From contig NC_133473.1 in the NCBI RefSeq assembly GCF_025370935.1, positions 15,800,012 through 15,864,011 on the forward strand: DNA of 64,000 bases, written 5' to 3'. This document shows positions 34,601 through 43,806 of the stretch, one piece after another. Numbering within the stretch: the stretch's first letter is position 1; each line of letters starts with the position of its first letter. The stretch is from Choristoneura fumiferana (taxonomy: Eukaryota; Arthropoda; Insecta; Lepidoptera; Tortricidae). The translations under genes and the position numbers were made by a program. Below the pieces are notes generated by a model. The model saw only the letters and a program-made list of their open reading frames with translations. It had not been told where the DNA came from and searched no databases.

Positions 34601-37330
34601 TAATCTTTTTAACAGAGAATTAACGATCATCTTTTTATTCCCGAATCGACTCCGAAGTAAATCCCACGCTTGTTTATAGTTGCTTTCTGTGATTTGTATA
34701 TGCCGTAATAATAATTCAGCTTCACCAGATACGCTCGTCTTTAAATAATGTAACTTCTGTACGCTGGTCAATTTAGTGTTGTGTACAAGGGCTGTAAACA
34801 GATCTTCATAAGTAGGCCAATCTTCGTACTTTCCCGTAAATGTCGGCAATTGTATTCGTGGTAGATTAACAAATTGACCATTTTGCGATGACATCGAGAT
34901 ATCACAATCCGCTACGGTATTCCTTAAGGCCTCCATTTTCATTAATAGATCAGTTAAATCCGCTTGTAAACACGTGTAAAGGTCTTCGACTTTATAGAAA
35001 TCTTCATTAAGAAAATACTGCATTGATCCCTTTTGTTCTCGTGGCGTGCACTTAGTGAGGTTATTATGCGCTTGCTTAAATGCATCCCAATACTCGTCAA
35101 TCGTTTTTAATCTCGTCTTAATATAACCTTCAGTCAGTCTTTGTTTTGGACATTTCTTTATGTTTGTTTGCGCTTTTTGAATCATGCTAGCCATATCTTC
35201 TAATAATGATAAATAGCCACTTTGTTCTGCAGTTGTATTTTTTTGACGAAGACTTCAAATCATTAATTAAGTATAGGTACACGTATTTTACTAAAAACAC
35301 TTCACATTAATAGTCTATATAAGTCCCAGCGTACTTGTATTTGTAGAATCAACAGTCTTAATAACGTTTCATAACAGCTTGTAGACAAGATTTTATTCAC
35401 TTAATATTTAGCGTAACACTTTAACTGCATGATGATAGTAAACAAGCCGCCTCATTAGCTAAGGAATGCGGGTTCTTTTGTATTCGCCGGCCGGCCGCCT
35501 CGCTGCTCCGTTCATCGATCCGGTTCGATTTAGGACCATATGTTTGTGGTATTAAGGTTCTTTTGGTGAAAGCAGCGGCGGTGATAGAAAAAGACGTGTT
35601 CTCTCAATCTTGGTTTAATTTCAACTAACTCGTACGTAAAGCATTCGACAATTTGATTCTTAGTTCATTGCTTTGTTCATTGATATGAACCTCCGCAAAG
35701 TAACGCCTGATTCAATAAATTAGATTATTTTAATTTAAATAATTTATTGAATCAGGCGTTACTTTGCGGAGGTCCATATCAATGAACTAAAATAATTTCC
35801 TTGCTCACCCGCGACCTTACGATAGCTAAGCTTATGCAAAATATGCGTGTTCATGCAGTTCCTCCACCTCCACACTGTAAGAACACACACAAATCACACA
35901 AACCCATCTATCACCACCACAACACTACACTGACGCGTTTCGAACTCAACCAGAGCTCATCTTCTTCTTTTTTCTTTTGAAGATGAGCTCTGTGTACGTC
36001 ACATATTTAGGGGGTCACGTCACATGTTAATTTTCATAGCAATACGTGTGACAAGGGGCGGGGGGGCTAAAAAGCTAAAAATCGGTGTGACATACTTTAA
36101 ACATGGGCCCCTAGATTCCTGAAGCCGGCGCCGGCTATACCACAGACTTAAGTATCAAGTGAGGTTAATAATAATAATAATAAGACATTTATTTCTGACA
36201 GAATCCATAGAGGTTAGTTACAATGAAAATACAAGTGGTGTTAGTAGGTGGTACGATCAAAAATAATCATAATAATATACACGACTGCCCAGCGCCGTCA
36301 ACCATGATTATACCGATCATGATTAATGTACCGATCGACCGAAACTACATGGGAGCATGGATTATCTCTGTGAAAGAAAGAAAACAATTATTATCAGGTC
36401 GGCCACAGAACAATATTTTTTTAGTGTTCTGTGGGTCGGGCAATCTGGATCGATAAATTTATTTATTTAAATATGCGGTCTTACATTACTAACACCCGCC
36501 ACTTACCACATTCACCTTGAAACATATAATATATGTTATCATTTATACCTTAAAGTAACATGATCATTAATAGAACCAACATCTGTTTGTGCTCACTTAT
36601 CATTAACGTCGTTATTTTATTTGCATGTATTAACTTATTGCACTTGCACCTGTGTTATCTTTTAACTTATTTAAGTAGACATATTTAATTCTTTATCTGC
36701 TTTTGTCATTTGACATTCGTTCACTGCATCATAATTGTGCGTTTCATCGCGGTATCAAGTAGGTACGAAATGTTGCAGTCCGCTTTCCGTCTAATAAACC
36801 CGTAGCACGATGAGAAGTTATCCTCAAATTATGTTGCACTTTTACAATTTTACCTATTTCTTACTATGGGAATTGTGTTCGAAATCACCACCTCTTCTCC
36901 CCCGAAATCATTGGCATAACAGATGTTCCTTGACATGATTTTGCATCATTTAGGTCATATTTACTCATCATAACTATCTCCCTATTCCCTATACGGACGG
37001 TAACTTGGAATTTGAATTCCCTTTTTTTTTTTTCTTCAGCTACTTACATATTTCGCTACAGTATGAACACTGCTTTTTACAGGGAGCTCATTCAGTCGAC
37101 GGCTGCGTGGTAAATCCATGTACCACATGGCGCGAGGTTATGACGAGAGCTCTCGGCTTGTCAGCGAGCCGACGAGCAGTTCTGCGCCAAACTTGACGGT
37201 GGACGAACCATCCATCGACGTCCGACCTTCCACCTACGGTTCCGTCGACACCACAGTGACTGCCTCGGCCTCCGATACCGAACCGCTTCTCGACTCCATG
37301 GAACGATCCAACCGCGACCCGAAAGTATGA
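25635..37330 (+). CDS. TMEM184C-type membrane protein, six coding exons
   Basis: Exons: 25635-25897, 26175-26414, 26576-26857, 27146-27251, 28270-28450, 37083-37330. They total 1320 nt and encode 439 aa, against 438 aa for human TMEM184C; all phases close. This is the OST-alpha/TMEM184 (Solute_trans_a) family of seven-helix proteins. Visible marks are N-terminal helices (LLIALYVILIIVLVPILIA and LVGGGFVLLALPISIWQI), the hydrophilic stretch YTKPSLQKHIIRILWMVPIY, CYEAYVIYNFMKYL, and DFLICIEMFLAAIAHHYSF near residues 300-320. The C-terminus is Ser/Asp-rich and cytosolic-looking. Family members sit in endomembranes or plasma membrane; the substrate is uncertain. The last intron is 8.6 kb and contains an antisense BEL/Pao element. 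Confidence 0.92.
26965..27095. mobile_element. 131-bp MITE in TMEM184C intron 3
   Basis: The ends GGGACCTAGTGAAAAAGGGG and CCCCTTTTCACTAGGGTCCC are inverted, followed by TTCTGCAGAA-type pairing. It is inside the segment missing from the second contig. Confidence 0.7.
27833..27959. mobile_element. MITE, family A, copy 4
   Basis: TCTACTACGCAATTCGAA at the left and CGATTTTAGAATTTTGTTGTAGCCCC at the right, with the family interior GAGAGTGAGAGGGACGGTAC. It lies in TMEM184C intron 4. Confidence 0.65.
28654..28714 (-). mobile_element. SINE, 3' fragment
   Basis: The complement reads the tail CCCAGCAGTGGGACGTATAT and GGGATAATGATGATGC of the SINE family. Confidence 0.65.
28722..28901. mobile_element. 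MITE, family C, copy 2 (partial)
   Basis: Carries CTTTCTTTCACATTTCACGA, AAAGAAAGAGATGGAATATG, GGCGTTCAACCTCCAGTGTT and CTCCTTGGTCACGAC, in the opposite direction to 8383-8632. The left arm is missing, next to the SINE fragment. Confidence 0.6.
29751..29860 (-). repeat. BEL/Pao 3' LTR (110 bp)
   Basis: Begins TGTTTGTGGTATTAAGG and ends AAAGCATTCGACA on the plus strand. It matches 35541-35650 base for base as far as I can read. Confidence 0.85.
30066..34490 (-). CDS. BEL/Pao pol: zinc knuckles, protease, RT, RNase H, integrase
   Basis: An open frame of 1474 codons; the first residues still belong to the end of gag. Zinc-knuckle cysteines lie at about 95-107, 128-141 and 147-159. The aspartic protease (DUF1758) has ALIDQGS with Asp at about 220. 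Reverse transcriptase has VVYDAS (512), GDIVKMYR (556) and YMDD (633). RNase H shows ADAS (812), LEL (855), TDS (885) and ADNPAD (926-931). The integrase has an H2C2 zinc domain (about 1088-1145) and the D,D,E residues at about 1177, 1243 and 1296. A DUF5641 tail spans about 1380-1470. No internal stop is present, so catalytic functions look intact. Confidence 0.9.
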   Translation of the reverse strand: MDPVIIFLVGQKLDSESLLDWEKNAHKDSCDEMPKWKDLKKFLEAKFRTLELVAPATGTSREKTQTHKTFHIVADDSEDNPNRAFHASITPRPSCTYCKGEHYIFSCKEFTSQPVEQRQDFVKKNRLCFNCLIPFHSVFKCKQRTSCRICRKRHHSLLHQVKDILQEQEAQIPPEPVPEQKVVTAHFSKEQPGHQVLLATAQVEVKSSDGAAHILRALIDQGSEASFISERVVQLLGLTRTHIKGVVSGVGEGTQIAIKHIVDLTVSSRFKTNEMRVNAYVLKTISTRLPSKHIAMECSQIQKLQLADPTYNTPGKIDILLGADVFCKIIEDGLVKLTDGIVAQKSSLGWILSGQIEKENKNEEHNVIALHVTSMVTEDNDLLRRFWEIETDVYKKKKILTKEEENCEKIYTNTTTRDEEGRYIVHLPLRQNIEETVKLCGETKLQAIKRFMHLENKFEKSEKLKTEYTKVIDEYKEMGHLKKSEPQECSKSVYLPHLAVIREDKDTSKVRVVYDASAKGSNGHSLNDTMMVGPVLQPDLRSLIVTWRQHKICVVGDIVKMYRMIKMTKEHTHLQRIVWRDNPNEELSSYNLTTVTFGTAAAPYLAVRTLNQLADDEAKDYPDTAPIIKNSFYMDDLMVGDENIKKTKKMCDEIRQILKKGGFQMQKWSSNSEEVLEFLKQEGTTKDAIDIKLDKIIRILGLTWNRKDDAFVTTVDLPKMKRPISKRSILSDVARLFDPFGWLSPVVVIAKVLIQKLWLCNLEWDDELPSNLCEEWIAYRDELIYLRNIKIPRWLKTTRSPNEDVQLHGFADASTQAYAAVTYLRVVNNDGVHVTMIASRTKVAPLKQISVPKLELCAAALLAELIHDVAELLGIHKNKIFVWTDSMVVLSWLQSTPNRWRTFVANRTAEITRVIDNNQWRHVQSADNPADIATRGIRASDLEACNIWWNGPVWLKQEIIYESTDIPQTELELKCTHNLVLEEKPIWERFSTMSRMKRVLAYCRRMLKKDNKTRERHLTPNELDKVEEECIRFYQNLVYGQEIEELKKKGQVKKRSSLITLSPFLDEKGLLRVKGRLHNASISESTKHPLIIPGNQYLTKLIINEAHTKTLHGWNQLMMTYIRSKYWVIGLKSAIRKCIHNCRTCLVDKAKVKHQFMGQLPSVRVNQHRAFLNSGVDYAGPIAIRTSKGRGHQATKGYICLFVCMSTRAIHLEAVTDLTSQAFIAAFRRFVARRGHCQHLWSDNGTNFVGAAKDLKDLFLSGKNNVAQEVAELLANDGTTWHFIPPKMPSHGGLWEAGVQSAKKHLARVNKDTKLTYEEMATLLAQIEACLNSRPLCLMDNTTVLPLTPGHFLVGEPLIGVPDATYEHKQVGLLTRWQLIQKMTQDFWHRWQTEYLNTLQQRYKWQVTVPSPSIGDVVIIKDELMPPTKWLLGRIKHLHPGADSLVRVVTVQCKGNHELKRPLSKIILLPKDIQ
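34478..35194 (-). CDS. BEL/Pao gag (N-terminal capsid-like part)
   Basis: A 238-codon frame. The middle segment (PRIQLPTFTGKYEDWPTYED, then LHYLKTSVSGEAELLL and YKQAWDLLRSRFGNK) is the DUF1759 capsid-like domain of Pao/BEL gag. The N-terminal third is Lys/Gln-rich and helical. The frame stops in a segment that overlaps the pol frame by 13 bases in another register. Gag assembles the particle that packages element RNA. Confidence 0.8.
   Translation of the reverse strand: MASMIQKAQTNIKKCPKQRLTEGYIKTRLKTIDEYWDAFKQAHNNLTKCTPREQKGSMQYFLNEDFYKVEDLYTCLQADLTDLLMKMEALRNTVADCDISMSSQNGQFVNLPRIQLPTFTGKYEDWPTYEDLFTALVHNTKLTSVQKLHYLKTSVSGEAELLLRHIQITESNYKQAWDLLRSRFGNKKMIVNSLLKRLFGQKKIINQSASQIKTLLDTTTECLNSLNNLSVSTDSWIL
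35522..35538 (-). promoter_or_regulatory. tRNA primer-binding site of the BEL/Pao element
   Basis: The minus strand reads TGGTCCTAAATCGAACC, complementary to a tRNA 3' end of the form GGTTCGATTTAGGACCA. It starts with TGG, the complement of CCA, and includes the T-arm GGTTCGA. The matching tRNA isotype was not determined. Confidence 0.75.
35541..35650 (-). repeat. BEL/Pao 5' LTR (110 bp)
   Basis: Same sequence as the 3' LTR. It is followed on the minus strand by two bases and then the primer-binding site. The second-contig copy is at 46574-46683. Confidence 0.85.
35675..35787. mobile_element. Near-perfect palindrome (CTCCGCAAAGTAACG arms)
   Basis: GTTCATTGATATG, CCTCCGCAAAGTAACGCCTG and ATTCAATAAATTA on the left are mirrored in inverse on the right, with a very short centre near 35731. 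Half of the same sequence occurs at about 40628-40665 (TCCGCAAAGTAACG). It lies 24 bp from the BEL LTR. Confidence 0.7.
36167..36460 (-). mobile_element. LINE 3' fragment with ATT-repeat tail
   Basis: The plus strand begins AATAATAATAATAATAAGAC and ATTTATTTCTGACAG, the reverse complement of a LINE 3' end with an ATT tail. The interior GTGTTCTGTGGGTCGGGCAA fits a diverged LINE 3' UTR. The copy in the second contig is at about 47205-47500. Confidence 0.5.
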
Positions 37331-38098
37331 GACACGTGTACAACTTACAGTATAGATTTAGACAATACTTTACCCACGACTAATGACTGTGTTCCACATC
37401 ATTTTCATCTCTAACAATGCCGTCAATAAGGACAGTAATTATTCTTTTATTAATAAAGTATGTATAGTTATAAATAGATATGTGGAATACAGACTTTACG
37501 AGAGTAAAGTTTCCTAGTTACGCTCTAGTTCTAATGGCTAGTTATTTACATTTACTTATGATTTTCAAATGTTTTTGTTTCCTTTTTTGAATCATTGTAC
37601 CTATTTAAATAAGTAGGGCTTGAAAAGAGTGTTTACTTATTTAAATGTAGATTTAATTCAATCTACGTATGCTTGATGTACATGATGTCATAATATTATG
37701 CATAATTATTGTTTTATATGAATGTAATGGAATATGTAATCACAATAAGTTTTTATAAGAAGTTAAATGAGCTTTACATAAGGTTAGAAAACATTCCTCA
37801 CCAAAATAAAACTTTCTTTTGTATATTCAATAAATGCTATGAAGCGAATAAATAAACTCTGTAGCCTGCACTTCACGAATGAAATTATTTAAATGTAAAT
37901 AAAACTATGATCTGCAATATTGACTTGAATATATCTTAAAATATTATGTTATAAAATGTGATATTTACCATCCCCAAAGGTTTGGTATCTCTGTTAAGTT
38001 TTAGAAATAAAAATATTTCTTTATCAAAATAGTATTTTTTTTTCTACCAACCTACTGCTCTAAAATTGTAAAATTTAAACGAAATAAATAAAATTTTA
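37331..38098 (+). other. TMEM184C 3' UTR and downstream region
   Basis: AT-rich sequence after the stop codon. AATAAA hexamers cluster at 37805, 37829 and 37847, so the transcript probably ends close to 37860. A further AATAAATAAA lies near 38084. Confidence 0.5.
37805..37852 (+). terminator. Cluster of polyadenylation signals for TMEM184C
   Basis: Three AATAAA motifs within 48 bp, about 475-520 bp past the stop codon. The cleavage site itself cannot be seen. Confidence 0.45.
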
Positions 38099-38198
38099 TT
38101 TTGGTATTTGCATTACATTATATTGATATTTGTTTACATGGTTTAGACCCGTAAAACCCTTTTTCCGAAACGTGCACTTTCTATCTTGTAATGTAAAG

Positions 38199-38386
38199 CA
38201 CGAGCTTTGCGGTGAACGAAAACATCGTGCGGAAACCTGCACAAACCTGCGAAGCAATTCAATGGTGTGTGTGAAGTTCCCAATCCGCACTGGGCCCGCG
38301 TGGGAACTATGGCCGAAGCCCTCTTGTTCTGAGAGGAGGCCTGTGCCCATCAGTGGGACGTATATAGGCTGGGATGATGATGATGA
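38199..38386 (+). mobile_element. SINE, 5'-truncated copy
   Basis: Starts at CACGAGCTTTGCGGTGAACG and ends GGCTGGGATGATGATGATG. The tRNA head is missing. A frame across it is not a gene. The allelic copy is at 49238-49424. Confidence 0.75.
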
Positions 38387-40924
38387 ATGTAAAGCATACC
38401 TACTTCCCAATGGGTACACTTTCCCAAAAAGTAATGGGTACACTTTCTGAGATGGTAGTTTCCTAGAGCTAGAAGGTACACTATTGTTTTTTTTTTACAT
38501 ATTTATGCACCTTGAGAATCAAACCGTGACTAAACGAAATATGGCTCGCGAAATTAAATTATGTGTTAAAATATTATAGTGTCATTTTTGGTGAAGATGA
38601 CATAAACTGCCGTGTCATAAACGTGTAAATTTTGGGAATTTTCTTGTTATGTTCGTTTTTTTTTTCATAATATAACGGAATCGACAAGGAAAGTGACTGG
38701 CTTTTATTATAAAATAAAAATATTAATCAAATGGAACACAGCGTTTAATTGATGGAATCTAGATCGAGATTTAGGAGAAACTTGTTAATTAGAGCATCAT
38801 AGCATAAAATGTACTTATAAAATATAATTTCTTTGGAGCCAATATCACATTTAATTAAAGATAAAACTACATCAGGATATTATTAATCATAATTGTGTAT
38901 TTGAAATGTTCAGTTACAATTATTTGAAAATTAAATACCTACCTATTTTAATTACGCAGTAATAATAATACTGAAATTGATAATAAAGAGTCAAAAACTA
39001 CAATTCTAGTTACTCATGCTCATGTCAATATTCGAATATGCTTTAACATTTATTTTGAAAGCAGAAGGACAGTATTATTATTTAGTGGAATCATGGTGCA
39101 CCTTCGAGTACCACCTGGAAAGCACAAGAAAGGTACTTACAAGGTAAGAGTATTCTAGATTTTTCTAGTCTAGGACAAGATGGTACAATACATTCAACTA
39201 TAAAAAGATCGATACGGGGATACGGCCAAACTTACAAAAATATGTTTACGACTTTATTGACTTAACATTAAGGTCGTGTTTCTTATCTTAATATAAATAA
39301 TTCTTCTGCACGTGTGTTTGTCACCAAACTCCTCCAAACGGCTGGACCATTTGGATGAAATTTTGTGTGTATATTTCAATGGGTTTGTGGAAGCTTTTAA
39401 AACACAATTGGACCCGGTAGGTGGCGCTGCTGTCGGCATGTTAGCGTATTTAATGCAGTCCTGCATTTCCGGGCAAGACAACGTCTGCCTGGAGTGCGGG
39501 TCCGCTAGTTTACATATTTTTTTGTCACTGGCCGTATCGATATCTTTGTAGTTAACTGTACTTCCCAGTGCGTTGCGTGTGCTAATAAAGCATAAAGCTT
39601 CATAGTTTTACAGCTTGATGCAAGTTTCAAATCTCCCTAGAGATTTTCACCTGCTATATCCAGAGGTAGGTATTCAATGTTCTAAATTGTCAGTAGGTAC
39701 TGTACAATTATATATCTTGCTGAAGCAGTGAAGCACAGTAGTTCTGCTGTAGTTCCAACAAAGGTCACATCGGTTGAGTTGGAGCATGATTAGTTCAGAA
39801 CTAATAAGTGGAATAGAAATGTCGTGTTTTAATTCCATACCTGATAATGCCTCTTTTTCGCCTGTCTTGATTGTTCTAACATATTTTACTAAATTTACTA
39901 AGTAAATAAAATATCTGGCAGACGGGCGCCTCGCGCTTTTAGTTCTCGTGACATTTTTATTTCTCTTATTAGTAATTCTGTGATAGTTGGTATCAGCAAC
40001 TCGTGCACAAGCTGTCTTTTGTTTGCCAACCATTGTGAAGGCGAGAGGAAGGAGATGATATCGACACAAGACACAAGTTATTGAAGCGCCAATAACATTC
40101 CAATGAGGGCTATCGCGTATGAATTCGCCACTAGAGGCGCTAGTGTAGCGTGAGGTCCCGAAATGTCAAATCTCATAGTTTTTGGGTGAGCTACGCGGGT
40201 TTATTTATAATTAGAATAATTTTGTGAATATTTTTCAATATCTCAAATTAATTATAGCAAATATGCGTTCCGGGGCAATGAATGAGACAGTTTTGTCTTT
40301 CGGAAACCTTTGTCCTCCCTTTTTTCCGAACAAAACGGGGACTGCAACACTGTGGCATGCTCGATATTTTATGGTACGGTTTTAAGGTGTATTAAATATG
40401 CTTTTAATCTAAACTTTGTTTTCACGCCCGTAATAACCGACTTTGAAAGCCATACTTAAAAACCTCACGCAACAGTGCGCCATCTAGTGAGACAAAAAAC
40501 GATAGCCCCCATTACCTCTTTCAGAACGTCCAATCTAATATGCAAATGCTTTAAACACTTGTCGCACTGGAGTCCTGCATCCTGCGGTCTAGTTCACTCA
40601 TTTAAAGACTACAAATAATTAATAATTAGGAATGAACTGATTGATATCGACCTCCGCAAAGTAACGTCTTTTAGTAATTAGGAGTCGAAGTGGTCGCCAG
40701 TCGCCATGGCTGAAATCGGTCGGTTCATCATCATATGAAGGCTACAAGCTGACCAGACCACAGGACGCAGAACGCATCTAGTGTAACAAGTTCCTTACTC
40801 TTTATTGCGATATTATTCAAGAGGTAAGTAATCAAATCAATCTTTTAATGACAGTTGCGTCAGATTTCCAGCCAGTAGATATGTAGCTATCGTTGGGCAA
40901 CATTAAAAAAATAAAACCGAAGCA
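38387..40924. other. Convergent intergenic region between TMEM184C and sphingomyelinase (contig 1 copy)
   Basis: Mostly AT-rich, with LINE-type wording at 39300-39520 (CAAACGGCTGGACCATTTGG, TTTCCGGGCAAGACAACGTC) and an inverted-repeat element at 40102-40514. No recognisable gene. Confidence 0.5.
40102..40514. mobile_element. Inverted-repeat element with AATGAGGGCTATCG ends
   Basis: AATGAGGGCTATCG at the left and CGATAGCCCCCATT at the right pair. Next to them CACTAGAGGCGC...GTAGCGTGAGGT and CCTCACGCAACAGTGCGCCA form a weaker inner pair. About 413 bp, no coding content. The allelic copy is at about 51152-51566. Confidence 0.5.
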
Positions 40925-41437
40925 TTAAATATTTTTTTCGTCTTCTTTCGACGCCTCTTCCTTATTCGCCGCCGCCTTTAATCTCTCCATATATTTCATC
41001 CGGCTTCTCGTAGTTACATACTTATCAAGGGCGCTTAGACGCTCTTTCAAGCTATTCATTTCTATTCTATTCCACAACGTTCCCATTATGATGTAGTAGA
41101 AACATACGGCCGTCGTACCTAATTTAATTACGTTAAAAAAATATTGGTTCGGCCAACAACCAACAGTGGCCACTAAGAACATGAAAATGAACAATCCGGT
41201 ATAAAGATAAACGTTTTTTGATCTATTCAGGGAATTTGCAGACTCCGTAAAGACTTGATAAGCCTTAGCTATTGTCTGATCCAGTAATACGTCATCGACC
41301 GGGCCTGGTCTTTCGTTAGAAGTGGTGTCTGTGCGACATAGACGCAGCTCCAGGGTCACAGCATTGTGGTCTGAGTAGGAAAATGGTTGCCCTGGCACTC
41401 TGTCCTCCAGAGGATTTCCAAAGTTTCGTATTTCAGC
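40925..41437 (-). pseudogene. Neutral sphingomyelinase last exon, duplicate copy from the left contig
   Basis: The same 171-codon exon as 51973-52485, with identical translation. It is treated as an overlapping-contig copy, not a paralogue. On its own it has no upstream exons to the right except the broken copy of exon 5. Confidence 0.75.
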
Positions 41438-41632
41438 CTGGAAAAGAAAATATTGTAGTACCCTATTTCATTATTTCCGAGTAGTGGTACTGGTACTCTA
41501 CATAAAAGATACCTATAATGAAACTACACTACCACTATTTAGAATAAGTCCAATAATCAAAAATGTTCTTTTAATGATAGATTTATGTTTGTTTTTTTTG
41601 CATTTAGAATATAATATTTAAAGTAAGCTCAC

Positions 41633-41822
41633 CTGCCATTGCGGGGTATGGTAAAATAGAATGGTCTATCCTCTTCCCATCAGGGCAACAGCTGGCTGCA
41701 AATTTATTAGAATAGCTGTTGTTTGCATTGTTGCTTGTGCCTGAAGCTGGTCGAATACTGGGTTGGTTTGCAGAGACTCGCAATAATAGGGGTCTATGAG
41801 AGATGGCATTTTAGTAATCAGG
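41633..41822 (-). pseudogene. Neutral sphingomyelinase exon 5, frameshifted duplicate near the contig end
   Basis: 190 nt against 193 nt in the intact copy (52683-52875). It lacks two bases (TG in AATGTGGTC) and one base (T in ATACTTGGG). Between these gaps the frame is disrupted. The position within 420 bp of the N gap suggests consensus errors, though an allelic lesion cannot be excluded. Confidence 0.7.
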
Positions 41823-42052
41823 CTGCAAAAAAATTAAACCTTGGCTTAAATAATTTAAATTAACAATTTCATTTATAATATTGTCTGCTTTGCTGACTGT
41901 ACCTCCAATACATGACAGTCAAGTGCATAACACACACAGGACAGGAATACAGCAGGCCTATTTAGGTGGCTGTATAATTTATGAACAACATCAGAACGCG
42001 GCGCTCGCACACGAGTTCACACGACCCGCCTCGCGCCCGCCGTCGTTATAAT

Positions 42053-42152
42053 NNNNNNNNNNNNNNNNNNNNNNNNNNNNNNNNNNNNNNNNNNNNNNNN
42101 NNNNNNNNNNNNNNNNNNNNNNNNNNNNNNNNNNNNNNNNNNNNNNNNNNNN
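42053..42152. other. Assembly gap of exactly 100 N
   Basis: A run of 100 N, the usual placeholder for a gap of unknown size. Sequence left of it (up to 42052) ends at the same base as 53105; sequence right of it starts at the equivalent of 23971. Confidence 0.98.
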
Positions 42153-43806
42153 TTTCACAGTTTTGTGAAATTTTTAATTTTATATTAATTTTATTGCCTT
42201 GACATTTTAGTAATTTTATTATTTGTTTATTTATTGTTCATATAGGTACGTATTTCAAAAATTTGACATAGATTCATTTCTGTTTTTACCTTTAATTATT
42301 ATTATTATTTAATTTTACCCTAATTTGACATTGTGAATTCTATTTACTTATATTTTTTGTATACATTAGACGATCCTTTTGTGTTATAATTACCTGACAT
42401 GTGTTTATAATGTATTTTTCATCACACTTACTCGTAAACAGTGTCGAAACATGCAGCTACTTGGTTGCAACCCCCAAATAAAACCCTCGGCCTTAATGTG
42501 CTTGTCATGAACCCGTGGTCGGTAAATGAGTCATTGCCCGTACAAATTTTCTTGTCATGAAGCCCAAGGTCGGTAAATGAGTCAGTGCCCGTAGCCCGCA
42601 GGCCGCACCGTAGGCCGCAGCCTAAGGTATCGCCAATATTTGGAATATATTCGCCATTTCGCCAATATTTCTTCGACTTCGGGCTTCTAATAGACTCTCG
42701 TTCGTAATTCCTTATTAACCGCCCTTAAAAGTATATATATATATAATATAGAAGTAATAAATAAATCTATCTATCTATCTAATCAGGATCGGTATCGGTA
42801 TTATACGGGCCGGGAAAGAGTGTCACCCGTCACAAACGCTACACACTATTTACTATAGCAACACACAAGCATGCAATGACCACGGGTGACACTATTTACG
42901 GCCACGGATAATACTGGTATGGAAATACCGACCTGATATTTCGTGTACACGCTCCAAGCAGCTTAGATCCTAAATGCCCCGCAATACTTTATTTTTTTTA
43001 TCTACACCCATATAGTAAATCCTCAATTATGCGTTTAAAAACCATAGGTAATGACCAGCATTACGACATTGGATTCTATTATGAACACAGCTTTATCGTA
43101 ATGCAGCAGCAGGTAGTCGCGAGCGCAACTCGTGGGGCAGACATACCTACCTAGTTCTCGTTAATGCAGGTCATTCTCAATGGTTCTTGAACACATGATA
43201 GAGGATTTAATATATGGATATAGATAAAATATTGTATGCAATTGTACGTAATTAGGCCTTAAAACACTCATGTGACCCCATTATGAAACACGGCTACGCC
43301 TCGTTTCATAAACCCACACTCGTGTTTTAAGGACCCCTATTACGATACAGTTGCATAAAATAGTATGAACTCTGAATTTTTGACCTGTTTTGACCTTTAC
43401 TTTTATCTTCTATCTCACAGTGTAAGCTTCTTGACACGCCCATACAAACTGGTGTCAAACTGACAATTTCTATGGGCGGGCTTGTAGTGTACACGAAATA
43501 TCAAGTCGGTATTTCCATGTCGGTATTGTACGGCGACTTTGTTGTGTCACTGTCACTGTCAGTCAGTCAGTCGAGTCAAGTCGATGCGATACTTTAGCTT
43601 TTATTACCTACGTAAATTAATTAAAATTTTGTAAATCAGTCTACCCACACGATTTCTTATTTTATTGTTTACTAAATTGATTTATATTATTTTAATCTAA
43701 CTTACCAATTAGCTCGGAAATCGTGTGTTTCCAATGAAACAGGCATATAATATGGTGTGAAGTTGAATTTGTTTACGTTATTAGTTATGTAAAATAATAA
43801 AATAAG

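Larger units (their letters stand above)
29751..35650 (-). mobile_element. BEL/Pao LTR retrotransposon, near full length
   Basis: A 5.9-kb element bounded by 110-bp LTRs (29751-29860 and 35541-35650) that I read as identical; each starts TG and ends CA. The flanks read ATTT on both sides, fitting a 4-bp target duplication. Next to the 5' LTR is a 17-base primer-binding site. The order is LTR, PBS, gag, pol (protease, RT, RNase H, integrase), LTR, all on the minus strand, antisense to TMEM184C. No envelope frame is seen. LTR identity and an open pol frame suggest recent activity. An LTR of 110 bp is short for the family. Confidence 0.9.
35651..37082 (+). other. Right part of TMEM184C intron 5
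   Basis: Next to the LTR is a 113-bp palindrome (35675-35787), then a hammerhead-like or hairpin segment (35932-35992), a LINE 3' fragment on the minus strand starting with ATT repeats (36167-36460), and AT-rich sequence up to the TTTTACAG acceptor. A short frame at 36223 lies in the LINE fragment and is not considered a gene. Confidence 0.6.

Noticed and set aside
36223..36456. 77-codon frame present in both contigs
   Set aside because: It lies in a LINE 3' fragment; presence in both contigs only reflects the overlap.
41981..42202. Open frame running through the N gap
   Set aside because: Its middle is unknown bases; the frame is an artefact of translating N.
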